Origin: a virus
Direction: 5' to 3' (one strand)
Virus record (IMG/VR): IMGVR_UViG_3300042373_001362
Location: 1-64,000 of that record
Length of the DNA: 64,000 nucleotides
Shown here: piece after piece, positions 6,494 to 20,068 of the stretch
How the letters are laid out: each line of letters begins with the position of its first letter
Numbering within the stretch: position 1 is the stretch's first letter
Notes under the pieces: generated by a model
What the model saw: only the letters and a program-made list of their open reading frames with translations
Databases searched by the model: none
What the model was told of the DNA's origin: nothing
Position numbers and translations under genes: made by a program

Positions 6494-7930
6494 TTATTTT
6501 TGTTTTGCTTTTTTGAAAATTATCAAAAAGAAGCCAAAGCAAATTGCATAAACACTTAACAGCACCCTGTACAGGAATTGAGCACCAGTTTGTGGAAGAT
6601 TTGGTTCGTGGCTATGAGAACTATGGTCATGAACTGTGGTTGTAGTGATAGGTGCTTCAACAACAACGCTAGTAGTGCTTGATTGTTCCGTGCTCGGCAC
6701 TGGGGGTTGTGTTGTTGTTATAACTGGCTCAACAGTTGTACTAGGAGCAATAGTCGTAGTTGGAGCAACTGTAGTAGTTGTAGGGGGAACAGTGGTTGTA
6801 GGAGGATTCCACGTTACGGTTGCAGAAACTGTCTTAGAAACACCACTAACAACAGCCGTAGCTGTATATACGGCTGAACCTGTTGAGCTTGTGCGTACAA
6901 CTATTGTTGCCACACCGGAAGCGTTAGTCACGGCAGTGAGTGTTTGACCAGCATCTGGCCCACTGCTAACCGTAACTGTAACTGTAACTCCAGGCTGGGC
7001 AACGCCAGAAATAGTCTGTGCCGTTGCCGTGATTGTGAGGTCCTCACCTGCGTTTGGGTTCTGGGGAGAAACAGCAAGAGTAAATGAGCTAGGCAAAGAG
7101 ACAGAGCCTCCACCGATAGATACAGCTTTTCTTGTGCTAGATGCTGATGGGTACGGATAATCGGCCAAAACTTTTAGCGTTCCCACATTCCCAGTAAAGT
7201 ATCCGTGCCAGCAGGCGGCAACCATTGTGTTTGATAAACCGAAATCCGAAATTCCATCTGCTGCCGCATCTGGTCCACCATTGCATCCGCCATCGTTGAA
7301 TGTTGCAGTTGGAAGAAGAGCCGTTAACCAGCCGTATGGGTTGTAGCTAGAAAAAAGTCCACCTCCAGAGTTAACAAAGTCTGCAATTTTTTCAGCATTT
7401 GTTGTAAACAATCCATTTATGGCAGAAGACCGACTCCAGTCGTCTGGTATCCAAATCATTTTTGGAGGATTTGATGTTATCCCAGAAGAAAAAAATGTGT
7501 TTAATTGCGCTGATGTCGATATAAATTCAACGCTTGGTTGAAGACTGGAAGACGCATTACCAAATTGTGTTAAAAATTTTGTAGAAAGAAGAGTGTTCCA
7601 GTTATTGCCACAACCGCCAGCACTGTTTGCATTATCTATGCCAAGAATTGCAATTTTTCCATTATTTCCAGGAATTATGGATTGGTCGTAAACGCTTTTA
7701 ACAACCTTGGCAATGTATTGGTCTGTATTCTCGCCCATTGCAGCGTGACAAACTGGGTCCATGCCGTCAAGAACAATAGGTCCTCCGCCAGTATTTGCAC
7801 TTGCTGGATTTCCCCACGTTAAAGAATTTTGATTCTTGGAATAATCAAGGGGAAAGATGCTAATTCCCAAAACAACACAAGCAACAGCAATTACTTGAAC
7901 AATCCTGTAGTTAAATTTATCTAAATACAT
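6494..7930 (-). CDS. LPQTG cell-wall-anchored surface protein
   Basis: The 478-aa protein has all parts of a sortase substrate: an N-terminal hydrophobic signal (about residues 8-27), an extracellular region, a Thr/Pro-rich stalk (about 378-440), LPQTG at 445-449, a transmembrane helix and a basic tail ending KKAKQK. The ectodomain first has a roughly 220-residue domain (with GGGLFSSYNPYGWL) that recalls ThuA/glutamine-amidotransferase-like folds, then a bacterial Ig-like domain. Host sortase would link it to the wall, so it acts on the infected cell surface rather than in the virion. It may modify the surface or exclude other phages. It is last in a leftward operon of three membrane or exported proteins, one base after the preceding stop. 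Confidence 0.85.
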   Translation of the reverse strand: MYLDKFNYRIVQVIAVACVVLGISIFPLDYSKNQNSLTWGNPASANTGGGPIVLDGMDPVCHAAMGENTDQYIAKVVKSVYDQSIIPGNNGKIAILGIDNANSAGGCGNNWNTLLSTKFLTQFGNASSSLQPSVEFISTSAQLNTFFSSGITSNPPKMIWIPDDWSRSSAINGLFTTNAEKIADFVNSGGGLFSSYNPYGWLTALLPTATFNDGGCNGGPDAAADGISDFGLSNTMVAACWHGYFTGNVGTLKVLADYPYPSASSTRKAVSIGGGSVSLPSSFTLAVSPQNPNAGEDLTITATAQTISGVAQPGVTVTVTVSSGPDAGQTLTAVTNASGVATIVVRTSSTGSAVYTATAVVSGVSKTVSATVTWNPPTTTVPPTTTTVAPTTTIAPSTTVEPVITTTQPPVPSTEQSSTTSVVVEAPITTTTVHDHSSHSHEPNLPQTGAQFLYRVLLSVYAICFGFFLIIFKKAKQK

Positions 7931-7931
7931 T

Positions 7932-8105
7932 TTAGTCTTCTTTCTTTATTACTATTCCAGTGAGATGAACCAATAGGGCAATGCCGGAAATCCACATGCC
8001 CATTGTTCTTGTTTCTCCGGAAAGGGTTATTAATACGGTCACCGCTCCGGCGAGAGTCCATGCAAGAGCATGGAATTCTTTGATTACTTTTTTAAAAGCT
8101 TTCAA
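7932..8105 (-). CDS. 57-aa two-helix membrane protein
   Basis: This small gene starts with TTG at 8105, with AAGGAG five bases upstream. Its first four bases overlap the stop of the PA14 gene (TTGA), and it stops one base before the ATG of the LPQTG gene. The product starts MKAFKKVIKEFHALAW and has two short hydrophobic helices (about 13-28 and 36-53), with charged ends (VIKKED). Tight coupling on both sides and the strong ribosome-binding site make it convincing despite its size. It could be holin-like or help export or anchor its neighbours; no family is recognised. Confidence 0.72.
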   Translation of the reverse strand: MKAFKKVIKEFHALAWTLAGAVTVLITLSGETRTMGMWISGIALLVHLTGIVIKKED

Positions 8106-10012
8106 TTTATTCTCCTTCTATTAGAAGTGTTTTTGTTTTCAGATGGGCCTGCACCGCCGCCGCCACCGCCACTATTCCCACTCGGAGAAGATGGAGAAGA
8201 TGGGGCACCGGCCGACATGGTTATGCTTGTTGCGGCAATGGCAGCTGCGACAACGACTCTTCTTGTTCCAACATCCACGGCAGAGCCAAGCGGAACATAT
8301 GTGTCGATTGCTCCGTCAAATACGTTGATTTCAGATTCCATTGCTTCTCTGACTTCAGTTGGGGCGTCTTGGGCAGCTTCAACCAGCTCTGCTGCTTCTT
8401 CCGCTGTTACGTTTGAAATGTCAACCGCGTCAAAGATTTCTGTTGCCTGTTCGCCGTCAATGCTCTGCAAAACCTTTTCACTTGTAGCAAGTTCGGTAGC
8501 TTGGTCCTCGTTTACACCAGCTTCCAGAACAGAATCAACTGCGCTCGCAACCTGCTCTTCTGTGACGCTGTCGTTTTCAAGGACGTCCACCACTGCAGAA
8601 AACTGTTCATCAGTTAGTGGTTGGTCTAAAACTTGAGAAATAACTTCGTCAAACTTTTCATCAGACAAAGGCTCATCAAACACGGCTTCAAGAACATTCG
8701 TTAATTCGTCTGTTGAAAGAGGTCGTGAAAAAACTTCATCAATAACAGCAGAAAACTGTTCTTCGGTCAGCGGTTTATCAAGAATGTCGTTTACGGCCTC
8801 ACCCAAAGCGTCCGGATTTGTAATTTCGTCAATAATTTCAGAAACTGCATTTGACAAAGCTGTAGTAGATATGTTTTCAGTATCCAGATTGTCAATTTCG
8901 TCTTGTTTTTCTTCTTCTAATTCTGGCGCATCCGGCGTTGTTGGCGTTTGTTCTTCGGCATATTGTGGTATCTCGGGGGCGGGTTCATCGCTTTCGGGAT
9001 TACTCGTGCTCGGGGGTGTCTCAAGTGGTACCTCTGTTTCTGGGGCGACCGTTATTACGGTAGGAACATCGATTTCTTCTGGAACGGTTGTAGTGGTTGT
9101 ACTAGTTGTGGTTGCGCTGGTTGTAGTAGTAGGTAGTGTTACGCCGTTAACTTCATTACTCCAGCTGGAGTAAACGGGAATTGAGTCGTTATCTGCCCTC
9201 ACTTTGAACTGACAAGACTGTTCAGGCTCAAAATTTTCAATTACAGCAGAAGTTATTGGCGAAGCTATGGCAAATCCAGAAGCCCAATTATCACAAGACC
9301 AAAAAACCGCATATCTTTCGACACTGGCATTTGACTCTTCTGGGGCATCCCAAGATAAATAGACCTTACTTTCATTGGTTGAAGTCACCATAAGGTTTTG
9401 CGGACTGTTTAGATATGGAGCAATTGTTGTAGTCGTAGTAGGTGCTACTTGTTGAGTAAATGCACTGTCTGGGACCACGGCCCAACCTGAACCAATGTCC
9501 CAATAAAGCGTGGTCCACGCACCTCCACCGTTTTCGTAGAACCACATTTCAAATTTCTTAGATACGCCAGCCTCAAAATCAACATAACTTGACAGTGTTC
9601 CACCGCCACCTTTGTCTCGCCAGTCGTCTTGTATGCGTACATCGTCTACATAGAGCTGTGTTCCGTCATCAGCCTGAGGCCAAAATCTAAAAGAACCAGA
9701 AACAGGAGAGGTTATGAAACCCTCATATCGGACAATAAAGTCTTCATACATCCCAAATGGCGGACTTTGGTCAAAGTTTTGCTCCACCCTTGACACCGTT
9801 GTTTGACCCACGGACGGTCTGCCAGAAACTGTAGGAAGCGGCGGATTGGAGTTGTAGCCAAAATTGTTATAAACGGTCATTAATAAACCGGGGTCAACAT
9901 CAGCTCTAGCGAAGCCAGAAAATGTGCTAACTATTGACAATATTGCTACAGGGAGGGTCAACCATGCTGAACGTCTAAATTTAAACCTAGTGTTCCCAAA
10001 AAATGACACCAT
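8102..10012 (-). CDS. Exported PA14/FN3 surface protein
   Basis: With the ATG at 10012 the product has 636 aa and begins with a signal peptide (FKFRRSAWLTLPVAIL, probable cleavage after FARA). A PA14-like domain follows (about residues 45-200, with FRFWPQADDGTQLYVDD), then a fibronectin III domain (about 200-290) between Thr-rich linkers. Next come an acidic Pro-rich stretch, several helical repeats of the type PLTDEQFSAVVDVL, a hydrophobic helix (VVVAAAIAATSITM) and a Gly-rich basic tail. PA14 domains often bind sugars. It looks like a host-style surface protein, not a virion part. The start is not certain: GGGG is very close to this ATG, and an earlier ATG at 10090 would precede the signal. 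Confidence 0.8.
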   Translation of the reverse strand: MVSFFGNTRFKFRRSAWLTLPVAILSIVSTFSGFARADVDPGLLMTVYNNFGYNSNPPLPTVSGRPSVGQTTVSRVEQNFDQSPPFGMYEDFIVRYEGFITSPVSGSFRFWPQADDGTQLYVDDVRIQDDWRDKGGGGTLSSYVDFEAGVSKKFEMWFYENGGGAWTTLYWDIGSGWAVVPDSAFTQQVAPTTTTTIAPYLNSPQNLMVTSTNESKVYLSWDAPEESNASVERYAVFWSCDNWASGFAIASPITSAVIENFEPEQSCQFKVRADNDSIPVYSSWSNEVNGVTLPTTTTSATTTSTTTTTVPEEIDVPTVITVAPETEVPLETPPSTSNPESDEPAPEIPQYAEEQTPTTPDAPELEEEKQDEIDNLDTENISTTALSNAVSEIIDEITNPDALGEAVNDILDKPLTEEQFSAVIDEVFSRPLSTDELTNVLEAVFDEPLSDEKFDEVISQVLDQPLTDEQFSAVVDVLENDSVTEEQVASAVDSVLEAGVNEDQATELATSEKVLQSIDGEQATEIFDAVDISNVTAEEAAELVEAAQDAPTEVREAMESEINVFDGAIDTYVPLGSAVDVGTRRVVVAAAIAATSITMSAGAPSSPSSPSGNSGGGGGGAGPSENKNTSNRRRIN

Positions 10013-10158
10013 TTCCCCAAATGTGATAGTCGATTGCCCCAAAGACAAAACAATTTTACCATTTTTACAAACATTAAAAATCACGGACATTAATATTGTT
10101 AGCGCCAAATTAACAAAAGCACTGTGACTTACTTGCTACTCAGGTGTTTTCTCTCAAC

Positions 10159-10169
10159 TACAATAAATA
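10159..10169 (+). promoter_or_regulatory. Candidate promoter of the fibre block
   Basis: TACAAT (10159-10164) inside TACAATAAATA lies about 30 bp before the first fibre gene, leaving room for a short leader with AGGAG. The ten bases ACAATAAATA recur at 48446-48455 upstream of the other isolated rightward structural gene. No clear -35 is present. This may mark a late promoter class. Confidence 0.35.
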
Positions 10170-10193
10170 CTGGAGAATCTCTAGGAGTTGGCC

Positions 10194-10559
10194 ATGATTG
10201 CAGGCATTTACAACATATTTTGTCAGCAGGGTGCTACCTTTACGCGAATCATCGACCTCCAGTATCCCGACGCCGTTGACCCCACAATTTTTTACCCGTA
10301 CGACCTTGAAGGTTTTACTGCGAGGATGCAAGTAAGAAGAACTATTTCTTCTACAACAAAAATAGTTGAGCTAACTACTGAAAACGGAAGAATAGAAATA
10401 GTTCCAGAAGACGGAAGAATTATTCTGAATATGCCACCATCAGTGACCGCGGCGATAACAAGCAGCGGAGTCTATGACCTAGAAATTCAAAGCACTGAAG
10501 GGGTCGTGTCAAGAGTTGTTCAAGGAAGCTTTACTCTTTCCGAGGAAGTAACAAGATGA
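10194..10559 (+). CDS. Baseplate- or fibre-associated structural protein
   Basis: The 121-aa protein starts at the ATG at 10194, six bases after AGGAG; a TTG at 10188 would place the start next to that site and is rejected. The sequence alternates beta strands (FTARMQVRRTISSTTKIVEL, RIEIVPEDGRIILNMPP), as in small beta-sandwich proteins that attach fibres to baseplates. It opens the rightward fibre block and overlaps the next gene (ATGA). Structural role is inferred from fold pattern and position. Confidence 0.7.
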   Translation: MIAGIYNIFCQQGATFTRIIDLQYPDAVDPTIFYPYDLEGFTARMQVRRTISSTTKIVELTTENGRIEIVPEDGRIILNMPPSVTAAITSSGVYDLEIQSTEGVVSRVVQGSFTLSEEVTR

Positions 10560-10873
10560 GCAATGTTCCGAACCAGGTAAATATTCATGAGGACACTCCA
10601 AACCAAGTAATAATTAATCAGGATTCACCGAATCAAGTAATTGTTAGAGGTGGGGGTATCGGAGGAAACTCCGCCAATACGAGTAGACACGTACATGCTC
10701 AGAGTGTTGCTTCAGACGAATGGGTAATTACTCACACTCTTGGTGGCTACCCTTCCGTATCCATTGTTGATTCTGCAAAAACAGCAGTCTTTGGTGAAGT
10801 ACAATATGACAGTACGACACAAGTGACAGTGTACTTCACCGTGCCGTTCTCTGGATTCGCATACCTAACATAA
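10556..10873 (+). CDS. Small tail fibre/adhesin-tip protein
   Basis: The 105-aa protein has three tandem N-terminal repeats of the form PNQVxIxxD (residues 5-32), a Gly-rich hinge, then a compact beta domain (SDEWVITHTLGGYPSVSIVD and onward). That second domain recurs in many phage fibres as a short trimeric module. It is translationally coupled to the gene before it and precedes two larger fibre genes, so it is probably a fibre or connector subunit. Confidence 0.7.
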   Translation: MSNVPNQVNIHEDTPNQVIINQDSPNQVIVRGGGIGGNSANTSRHVHAQSVASDEWVITHTLGGYPSVSIVDSAKTAVFGEVQYDSTTQVTVYFTVPFSGFAYLT

Positions 10874-10886
10874 GGACAAAGGGCTG

Positions 10887-12191
10887 ATGGCAACTAAATT
10901 TCTTACAAATATTGACCTAAATCAAAACCAACTGGTCAATGCCACCTTTGAGGTAGTCGGCACAGACCCTAACTCCGGCAACTTTGAAGGCCGGATGATT
11001 TACAACAGTACCACAGACTCAATCAAAGTCTACGGCAATGGTGCGTGGCGTTCATTTGTAAATGGCATATCTTCTGGTGGCGGAGCAGGAATTTCTGAAG
11101 CCCTTACTGTTTCTGAATCAAACGGCGTCGTAACCCTTACGCTAAATGTTGCCGATGTTGATTCTGCTGGTTTACTTTCTTCAACATTTTGGGGATTGCT
11201 TAACGGTGCAACTTCTGATGCGACAGTTTCCACTCTTGTAAAAAGAGATAGCAGCGGCAATATTAAGGTTGCCACTCCTACCGACGCTGCTCATGCTGCC
11301 ACCAAGGGGTATGTAGATGCAGCTCGTCAGGGCCTCGATGTTAAGCAGTCAGTTCGTGCTGCTACTACTGGTCCAGTCAACCTTTCAAATGAACTTGAGG
11401 CTGGAGACACGATTGACGGCACGGTAACCCTCGTTGCTGGTGACCGCGTTCTCGTTAAAAACCAAGGAACAGCATCACAAAACGGTATTTATGTTGTTCA
11501 AGAGACTGGTGCACCAGTTCGTGCAACTGACGCAAATGGCACTGCCGATACGGGAACAGTATCTGGTGGAACATTTACCTTCGTTGAAGAAGGTACTGCA
11601 AACGCCGACTCTGGTTGGGTGGTTTCAAGCAACGGAGTCATCACTGTTGGCACCGATGCAATGAACTGGGTTCAGTTCTCTGGTGCTGGTGCAGTAGTTG
11701 CTGGTGACGGTCTTACAAAAGATGGTGCAACAATCAATGCTGTCGGAACAACCGACCGTATCTCAGTTTCTGCTAATGCTATTGACATTGCTTCCACGTA
11801 TGCTGGTCAAGCAAGCATTACAACTCTTGGCACAATTACCACAGGTACATGGAATGGCGTAGACATTGCAGTTGCTGACGGTGGTACCGGTGCTTCAACA
11901 GCAGCAGATGCTCGTACAAACCTTGCAAGCACTTCAACTTCTGGTCAGACAACTTCTACTGCAGTTCTTGCAAGAGTTGTACATCAGGCTTGTGCCGCTT
12001 CTTCGGTTGGCGTTTCGACCACAACAGTTACGCACAACTTTGGCACAAAGAATGTGACTGTTCAGGTTTACCAAGTATCAACTGGTGAAACAGTAAACTG
12101 CGATGTTGTTCGTTCAAGCAATGACTCAGTTGTTGTTACAATGAACGGAACAATCTCGTCTGACGATTTCCATATCGTAGTAACAGGCTGA
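10887..12191 (+). CDS. Tail fibre protein
   Basis: The 434-aa protein begins MATKFLTNIDLNQNQLVN, a common start of phage fibres. It continues through Thr/Ser/Gly-rich beta repeats, including AAHAATKGYVDAARQGLDVK, a recurrent phage-fibre motif, and VADGGTGASTAADARTNL, found in many fibre stalks. The C-terminal domain (about 365-434) ends DDFHIVVTG and resembles the tip domain of the preceding gene. AAGGG lies seven bases upstream of the ATG. Its role in host recognition is inferred. Confidence 0.82.
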   Translation: MATKFLTNIDLNQNQLVNATFEVVGTDPNSGNFEGRMIYNSTTDSIKVYGNGAWRSFVNGISSGGGAGISEALTVSESNGVVTLTLNVADVDSAGLLSSTFWGLLNGATSDATVSTLVKRDSSGNIKVATPTDAAHAATKGYVDAARQGLDVKQSVRAATTGPVNLSNELEAGDTIDGTVTLVAGDRVLVKNQGTASQNGIYVVQETGAPVRATDANGTADTGTVSGGTFTFVEEGTANADSGWVVSSNGVITVGTDAMNWVQFSGAGAVVAGDGLTKDGATINAVGTTDRISVSANAIDIASTYAGQASITTLGTITTGTWNGVDIAVADGGTGASTAADARTNLASTSTSGQTTSTAVLARVVHQACAASSVGVSTTTVTHNFGTKNVTVQVYQVSTGETVNCDVVRSSNDSVVVTMNGTISSDDFHIVVTG

Positions 12192-12219
12192 TAGTCCGCC
12201 CTGAGGGGCAAAAATGTAG

Positions 12220-17250
<5,031 letters not shown>

Positions 17251-17251
17251 T

Positions 17252-18394
17252 ATGCCAGTTCTCCCTGGTGCAAGCACTCCAAAACTGCTACCTACTATAA
17301 GCATTTCTCCAGTTACGAATTTTAACGAGAGCCTTGCAACATTAAATGCGGTAGTTTCTGCAAACAAATACCCAACTACTGTTCATTTTGATTATTCAAC
17401 AAGTTCGTCTTTTACTACATTTACGACAGTGACACTCGGCTCTAGTGTGAATGGTCAGATTTCAAGCGTTTTTCATAACATAACTGGTTTAGCAGTTGGT
17501 ACTGCTTACCATGTTCGTTGCCGTGCGACAAATGCAATTGGGACAACAACAAGTTCAAGCGAATCATTCACTACATGGTCGCTAAAGACGTTTACGCAAA
17601 CCACTGCTGGGTCTTTCTCTGTTTCAATACCATCAGTTACCCCCACTGGCGGAAGTGCTATAGCCCCAACTGTCTATGAAATGCTTCTCTATGGAGGCGG
17701 AGGTGGCGCAAACTATGGCGGCGGCGGCGGCGGTGGCTATCGACTATTCTCTTCCCACACATCATCTTCTGCTGGAACACAAACAATCAGTGGAACTGTA
17801 GGGGCAGGTGGTGCCGCAGGAAATGGCGGTGGCGGAGTCGGAACTGCGACAACAGGCGGAAGTACAACACTGACAGTTGGTTCTACAACATGGACTGGTG
17901 GAGGCGGAACAGCAGGAGAACATCCAGGCGCAATAGGTAATCCGTTTGGTCGGGGAGGAACTGCTGGTTCCGGAACGAATGCATCCAATCTTGGTGGAAC
18001 AAATGCTTATGGTTATTACTACGTATCTGGGTATGTGCAGGTGTGTACAGCTTTTGACAAGAATGGAAACTGCACCGCATTCGGCCCAGACTATAACCAG
18101 CCAATCTATGCATGGGATGCTGGGTATTATGCTTGTGGTGGTGGCGGTGGTACCGACTCTGCTGGTTCAAATGCGTCTGGCCACACAACAGCATCGCAAG
18201 TCGGTGGAAACGGCGGAACTGGTGGTGGTGCCTACGGTCTCCGCGGTGGCAACGGCGGAGGTGGTTTCGGAACACAGGGAACAGGTTCTGCTGGTGGTTT
18301 CTCTGTAGGTTCTGGAACAGTTGTAGGTAGTGGTGGAACTTCATTTGCGGCAGGCCTTGCTGGCGGCATCACATTCAAGTATTATGGCCCATAG
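17252..18394 (+). CDS. Glycine-rich adhesin-like fibre tip
   Basis: The 380-aa protein starts one base after the collagen fibre's stop. Residues 20-110 form a fibronectin-like domain. The rest is very Gly-rich, with many loops such as YGGGGGGGYRLF, GNGGGGVG and GNGGTGGGAYG. This recalls receptor-binding tips built from polyglycine II sandwiches (as in T-even gp38-type adhesins), where variable loops stick out between Gly-rich strands. Insert residues 250-300 hold a Tyr- and Cys-bearing loop. It is a good candidate receptor-binding protein; the analogy is by composition only. Confidence 0.78.
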   Translation: MPVLPGASTPKLLPTISISPVTNFNESLATLNAVVSANKYPTTVHFDYSTSSSFTTFTTVTLGSSVNGQISSVFHNITGLAVGTAYHVRCRATNAIGTTTSSSESFTTWSLKTFTQTTAGSFSVSIPSVTPTGGSAIAPTVYEMLLYGGGGGANYGGGGGGGYRLFSSHTSSSAGTQTISGTVGAGGAAGNGGGGVGTATTGGSTTLTVGSTTWTGGGGTAGEHPGAIGNPFGRGGTAGSGTNASNLGGTNAYGYYYVSGYVQVCTAFDKNGNCTAFGPDYNQPIYAWDAGYYACGGGGGTDSAGSNASGHTTASQVGGNGGTGGGAYGLRGGNGGGGFGTQGTGSAGGFSVGSGTVVGSGGTSFAAGLAGGITFKYYGP

Positions 18395-18402
18395 GAAAAA
18401 TT

Positions 18403-19497
18403 ATGATTACAACACAACCATTCACTATCGATGCCATTAAAACACACAAGCTGTTTTATGTATTAGACAACATTTCTGATTCTTCTGTAGAACTGTATCG
18501 CCGTACTCCTGCCGGAGATGACCCATTTGAGGATGCAGAAGTTTTTTCTATGCAGGATGGTCATCTTGTTGTTGCTTTACGGCACCCGTTTAAGTATGCA
18601 GGCAACAATTGTTTAATTGCCAAATTGGGAGACATTGAGGAGATTGTTAATCTAACTCCTTGGGAGCGTCTTGTCGACGTCTATGACACGAATATCGACA
18701 ATACAGACCAAGGATTTTTTGCTTTCTCTGATTCGCATGCCGTATTTGACCCTGATGTTGAGTGGCGTTGTGACAACACCTTGTATGGTCCTCGCACCTT
18801 TATTAAGGAAGACGGGCGAATCGCCCCAACCATCAACAATGTAAAAGCCTACGAAACAATAATGTCATTGCCTAGTGTCGGCTATTTGGTTTATATACAC
18901 CTTCATGACGATACTGAAATACGCGAAAAATATAAGAACAACTCAGAGGTTCCATGTGTTGGGTTAACCTTGTCTGAAGCCTTCAAGTTAATGCATGAAT
19001 GGTCGGAAGTAGCCAAAGAACCATTTAACAACACAGAAGACATTGCTCTTAAAGCAAAACAATTTTTAGAAACCTTCGGATTTTCATACGACCTTATTGA
19101 TGGCCAAACCGACATGCAGGTGGCTAATTATTTAAAGGGAAGCAATAACGCACGGCTTAGACCGTTAGGTGTTCAACCAAACAAAGAAGAACTTATTAAG
19201 TTTGTTCAAAAAAGAATGGCTTCAAGTTCGCTGGCTTTTATTCACCACCTGTATCCAGAATTAACTCAGCTAGAAGGAATTATCGTTCACGAAAAAGAAG
19301 AATTAGACGCAGGAATACTGAGGTTTAAAGAGTTCTATCAAATACCTCTTGATTGGTTAATTGAAGATACTGAGCGTATTGTCGAACACTGTGAGTTGTA
19401 TTTCAACCCAACAATTGGCTCGTATATTCACAATCAGCTTCGTCTTTTTAAGAACAAAAAACACATTTTGGATAAAGTTGCGAACAACGAACTCTAA
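18403..19497 (+). CDS. Hypothetical protein in the fibre block
   Basis: I do not recognise this 364-aa protein. It has a mixed alpha/beta look, normal globular composition and no signal peptide or membrane segment. Residues 15-130 look beta-rich and residues 175-360 helical. It follows the adhesin by eight bases in the same operon and is followed by an AT-rich hairpin. Unlike its neighbours it has no repeats, so it may be a chaperone, a modifying enzyme for fibres, or a virion protein. Confidence 0.75.
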   Translation: MITTQPFTIDAIKTHKLFYVLDNISDSSVELYRRTPAGDDPFEDAEVFSMQDGHLVVALRHPFKYAGNNCLIAKLGDIEEIVNLTPWERLVDVYDTNIDNTDQGFFAFSDSHAVFDPDVEWRCDNTLYGPRTFIKEDGRIAPTINNVKAYETIMSLPSVGYLVYIHLHDDTEIREKYKNNSEVPCVGLTLSEAFKLMHEWSEVAKEPFNNTEDIALKAKQFLETFGFSYDLIDGQTDMQVANYLKGSNNARLRPLGVQPNKEELIKFVQKRMASSSLAFIHHLYPELTQLEGIIVHEKEELDAGILRFKEFYQIPLDWLIEDTERIVEHCELYFNPTIGSYIHNQLRLFKNKKHILDKVANNEL

Positions 19498-19520
19498 GAA
19501 AAACAATAGGGTTTTTCTTT
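19496..19520 (+). terminator. AT-rich hairpin after the fibre genes
   Basis: AAGAAAAAC (19496-19504) and GTTTTTCTT (19511-19519) form a perfect 9-bp stem with a 6-nt loop directly at the stop codon, ending in T. The stem is AT-rich, so termination may be weak. A separate promoter follows at 19579. Confidence 0.5.
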
Positions 19521-19578
19521 AAATTCTCTATATCACTAAACACTTCCGATGGGGATAAACACACAAGTCATCCTGGGG

Positions 19579-19584
19579 TATAAT
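19579..19584 (+). promoter_or_regulatory. TATAAT box 7 nt before an ATG
   Basis: A consensus TATAAT ends 7 nt before the ATG at 19592, and no ribosome-binding site lies in the gap. Transcription from this box would start at or next to the ATG, giving a leaderless mRNA. No -35 box is evident. Confidence 0.6.
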
Positions 19585-19591
19585 TATCGTC

Positions 19592-20068
19592 ATGGCCATT
19601 GATTTCCCAAACTCACCAGCAGAAAATGACAACTATACGGTTGATGGAAAAACATGGACCTTCAGCGATGGCAAATGGGCCTTAAATGTTGGCGCTGCAG
19701 GCGTTCAGGGTCCAACCGGTCCAACCGGTCCAGCAGGGGCAACTGGCCCAGCGGGAACGTGGGCTACAACTCAGGAGATAAACGGGCAGACCGGAACTTC
19801 CTACACTCTTGTTTCTGGAGACCTGGGGAAAATGGTTATGCTTAATAACTCATCTCCTGTCACCGTAACGGTTGGCACGTCTCTCAATCTTTCTGCCGGT
19901 CAAAGTATTGACTTATTGAGCATGGGTACAGGTCAGGTGACTGTCAGTCCGGATGGAGCGACTCTTGATGGAACACCAGGACTCAAACTTCGTACACGCT
20001 ATTCTTCCGCAACTCTTTTTTGTGTAGGAGAAGATAGCTATGTTCTTATTGGCGATTTGAGTGCTTAA
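19592..20068 (+). CDS. Short collagen-like fibre protein
   Basis: The 158-aa protein has an N-terminal domain (DNYTVDGKTWTFSDGKWAL) seen in many phage fibre starts and a short collagen tract ([18 protein letters not shown], about residues 38-55). Its C-terminal domain (56-158) is clearly related to the end of the 1671-aa fibre, sharing LSAGQSI and TPGL-LR-YS-ATL-CV patterns. It begins with a likely leaderless start and overlaps the next gene by one base (TAATG). It may form mixed or alternative fibres with the larger protein. Confidence 0.8.
   Translation: MAIDFPNSPAENDNYTVDGKTWTFSDGKWALNVGAAGVQGPTGPTGPAGATGPAGTWATTQEINGQTGTSYTLVSGDLGKMVMLNNSSPVTVTVGTSLNLSAGQSIDLLSMGTGQVTVSPDGATLDGTPGLKLRTRYSSATLFCVGEDSYVLIGDLSA

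Noticed and set aside
7486-7503. FFSSG in the LPQTG protein as another polyprotein-type site
   Set aside because: It lacks the preceding Arg and lies inside a predicted folded domain rather than in a linker, so it is probably chance.
10160-10169. ACAATAAATA as a T4-type late promoter (TATAAATA)
   Set aside because: Only two intergenic copies were found, one of them 75 bp from its gene, and no T4-type late sigma factor is seen. Kept only as a weak -10 candidate.
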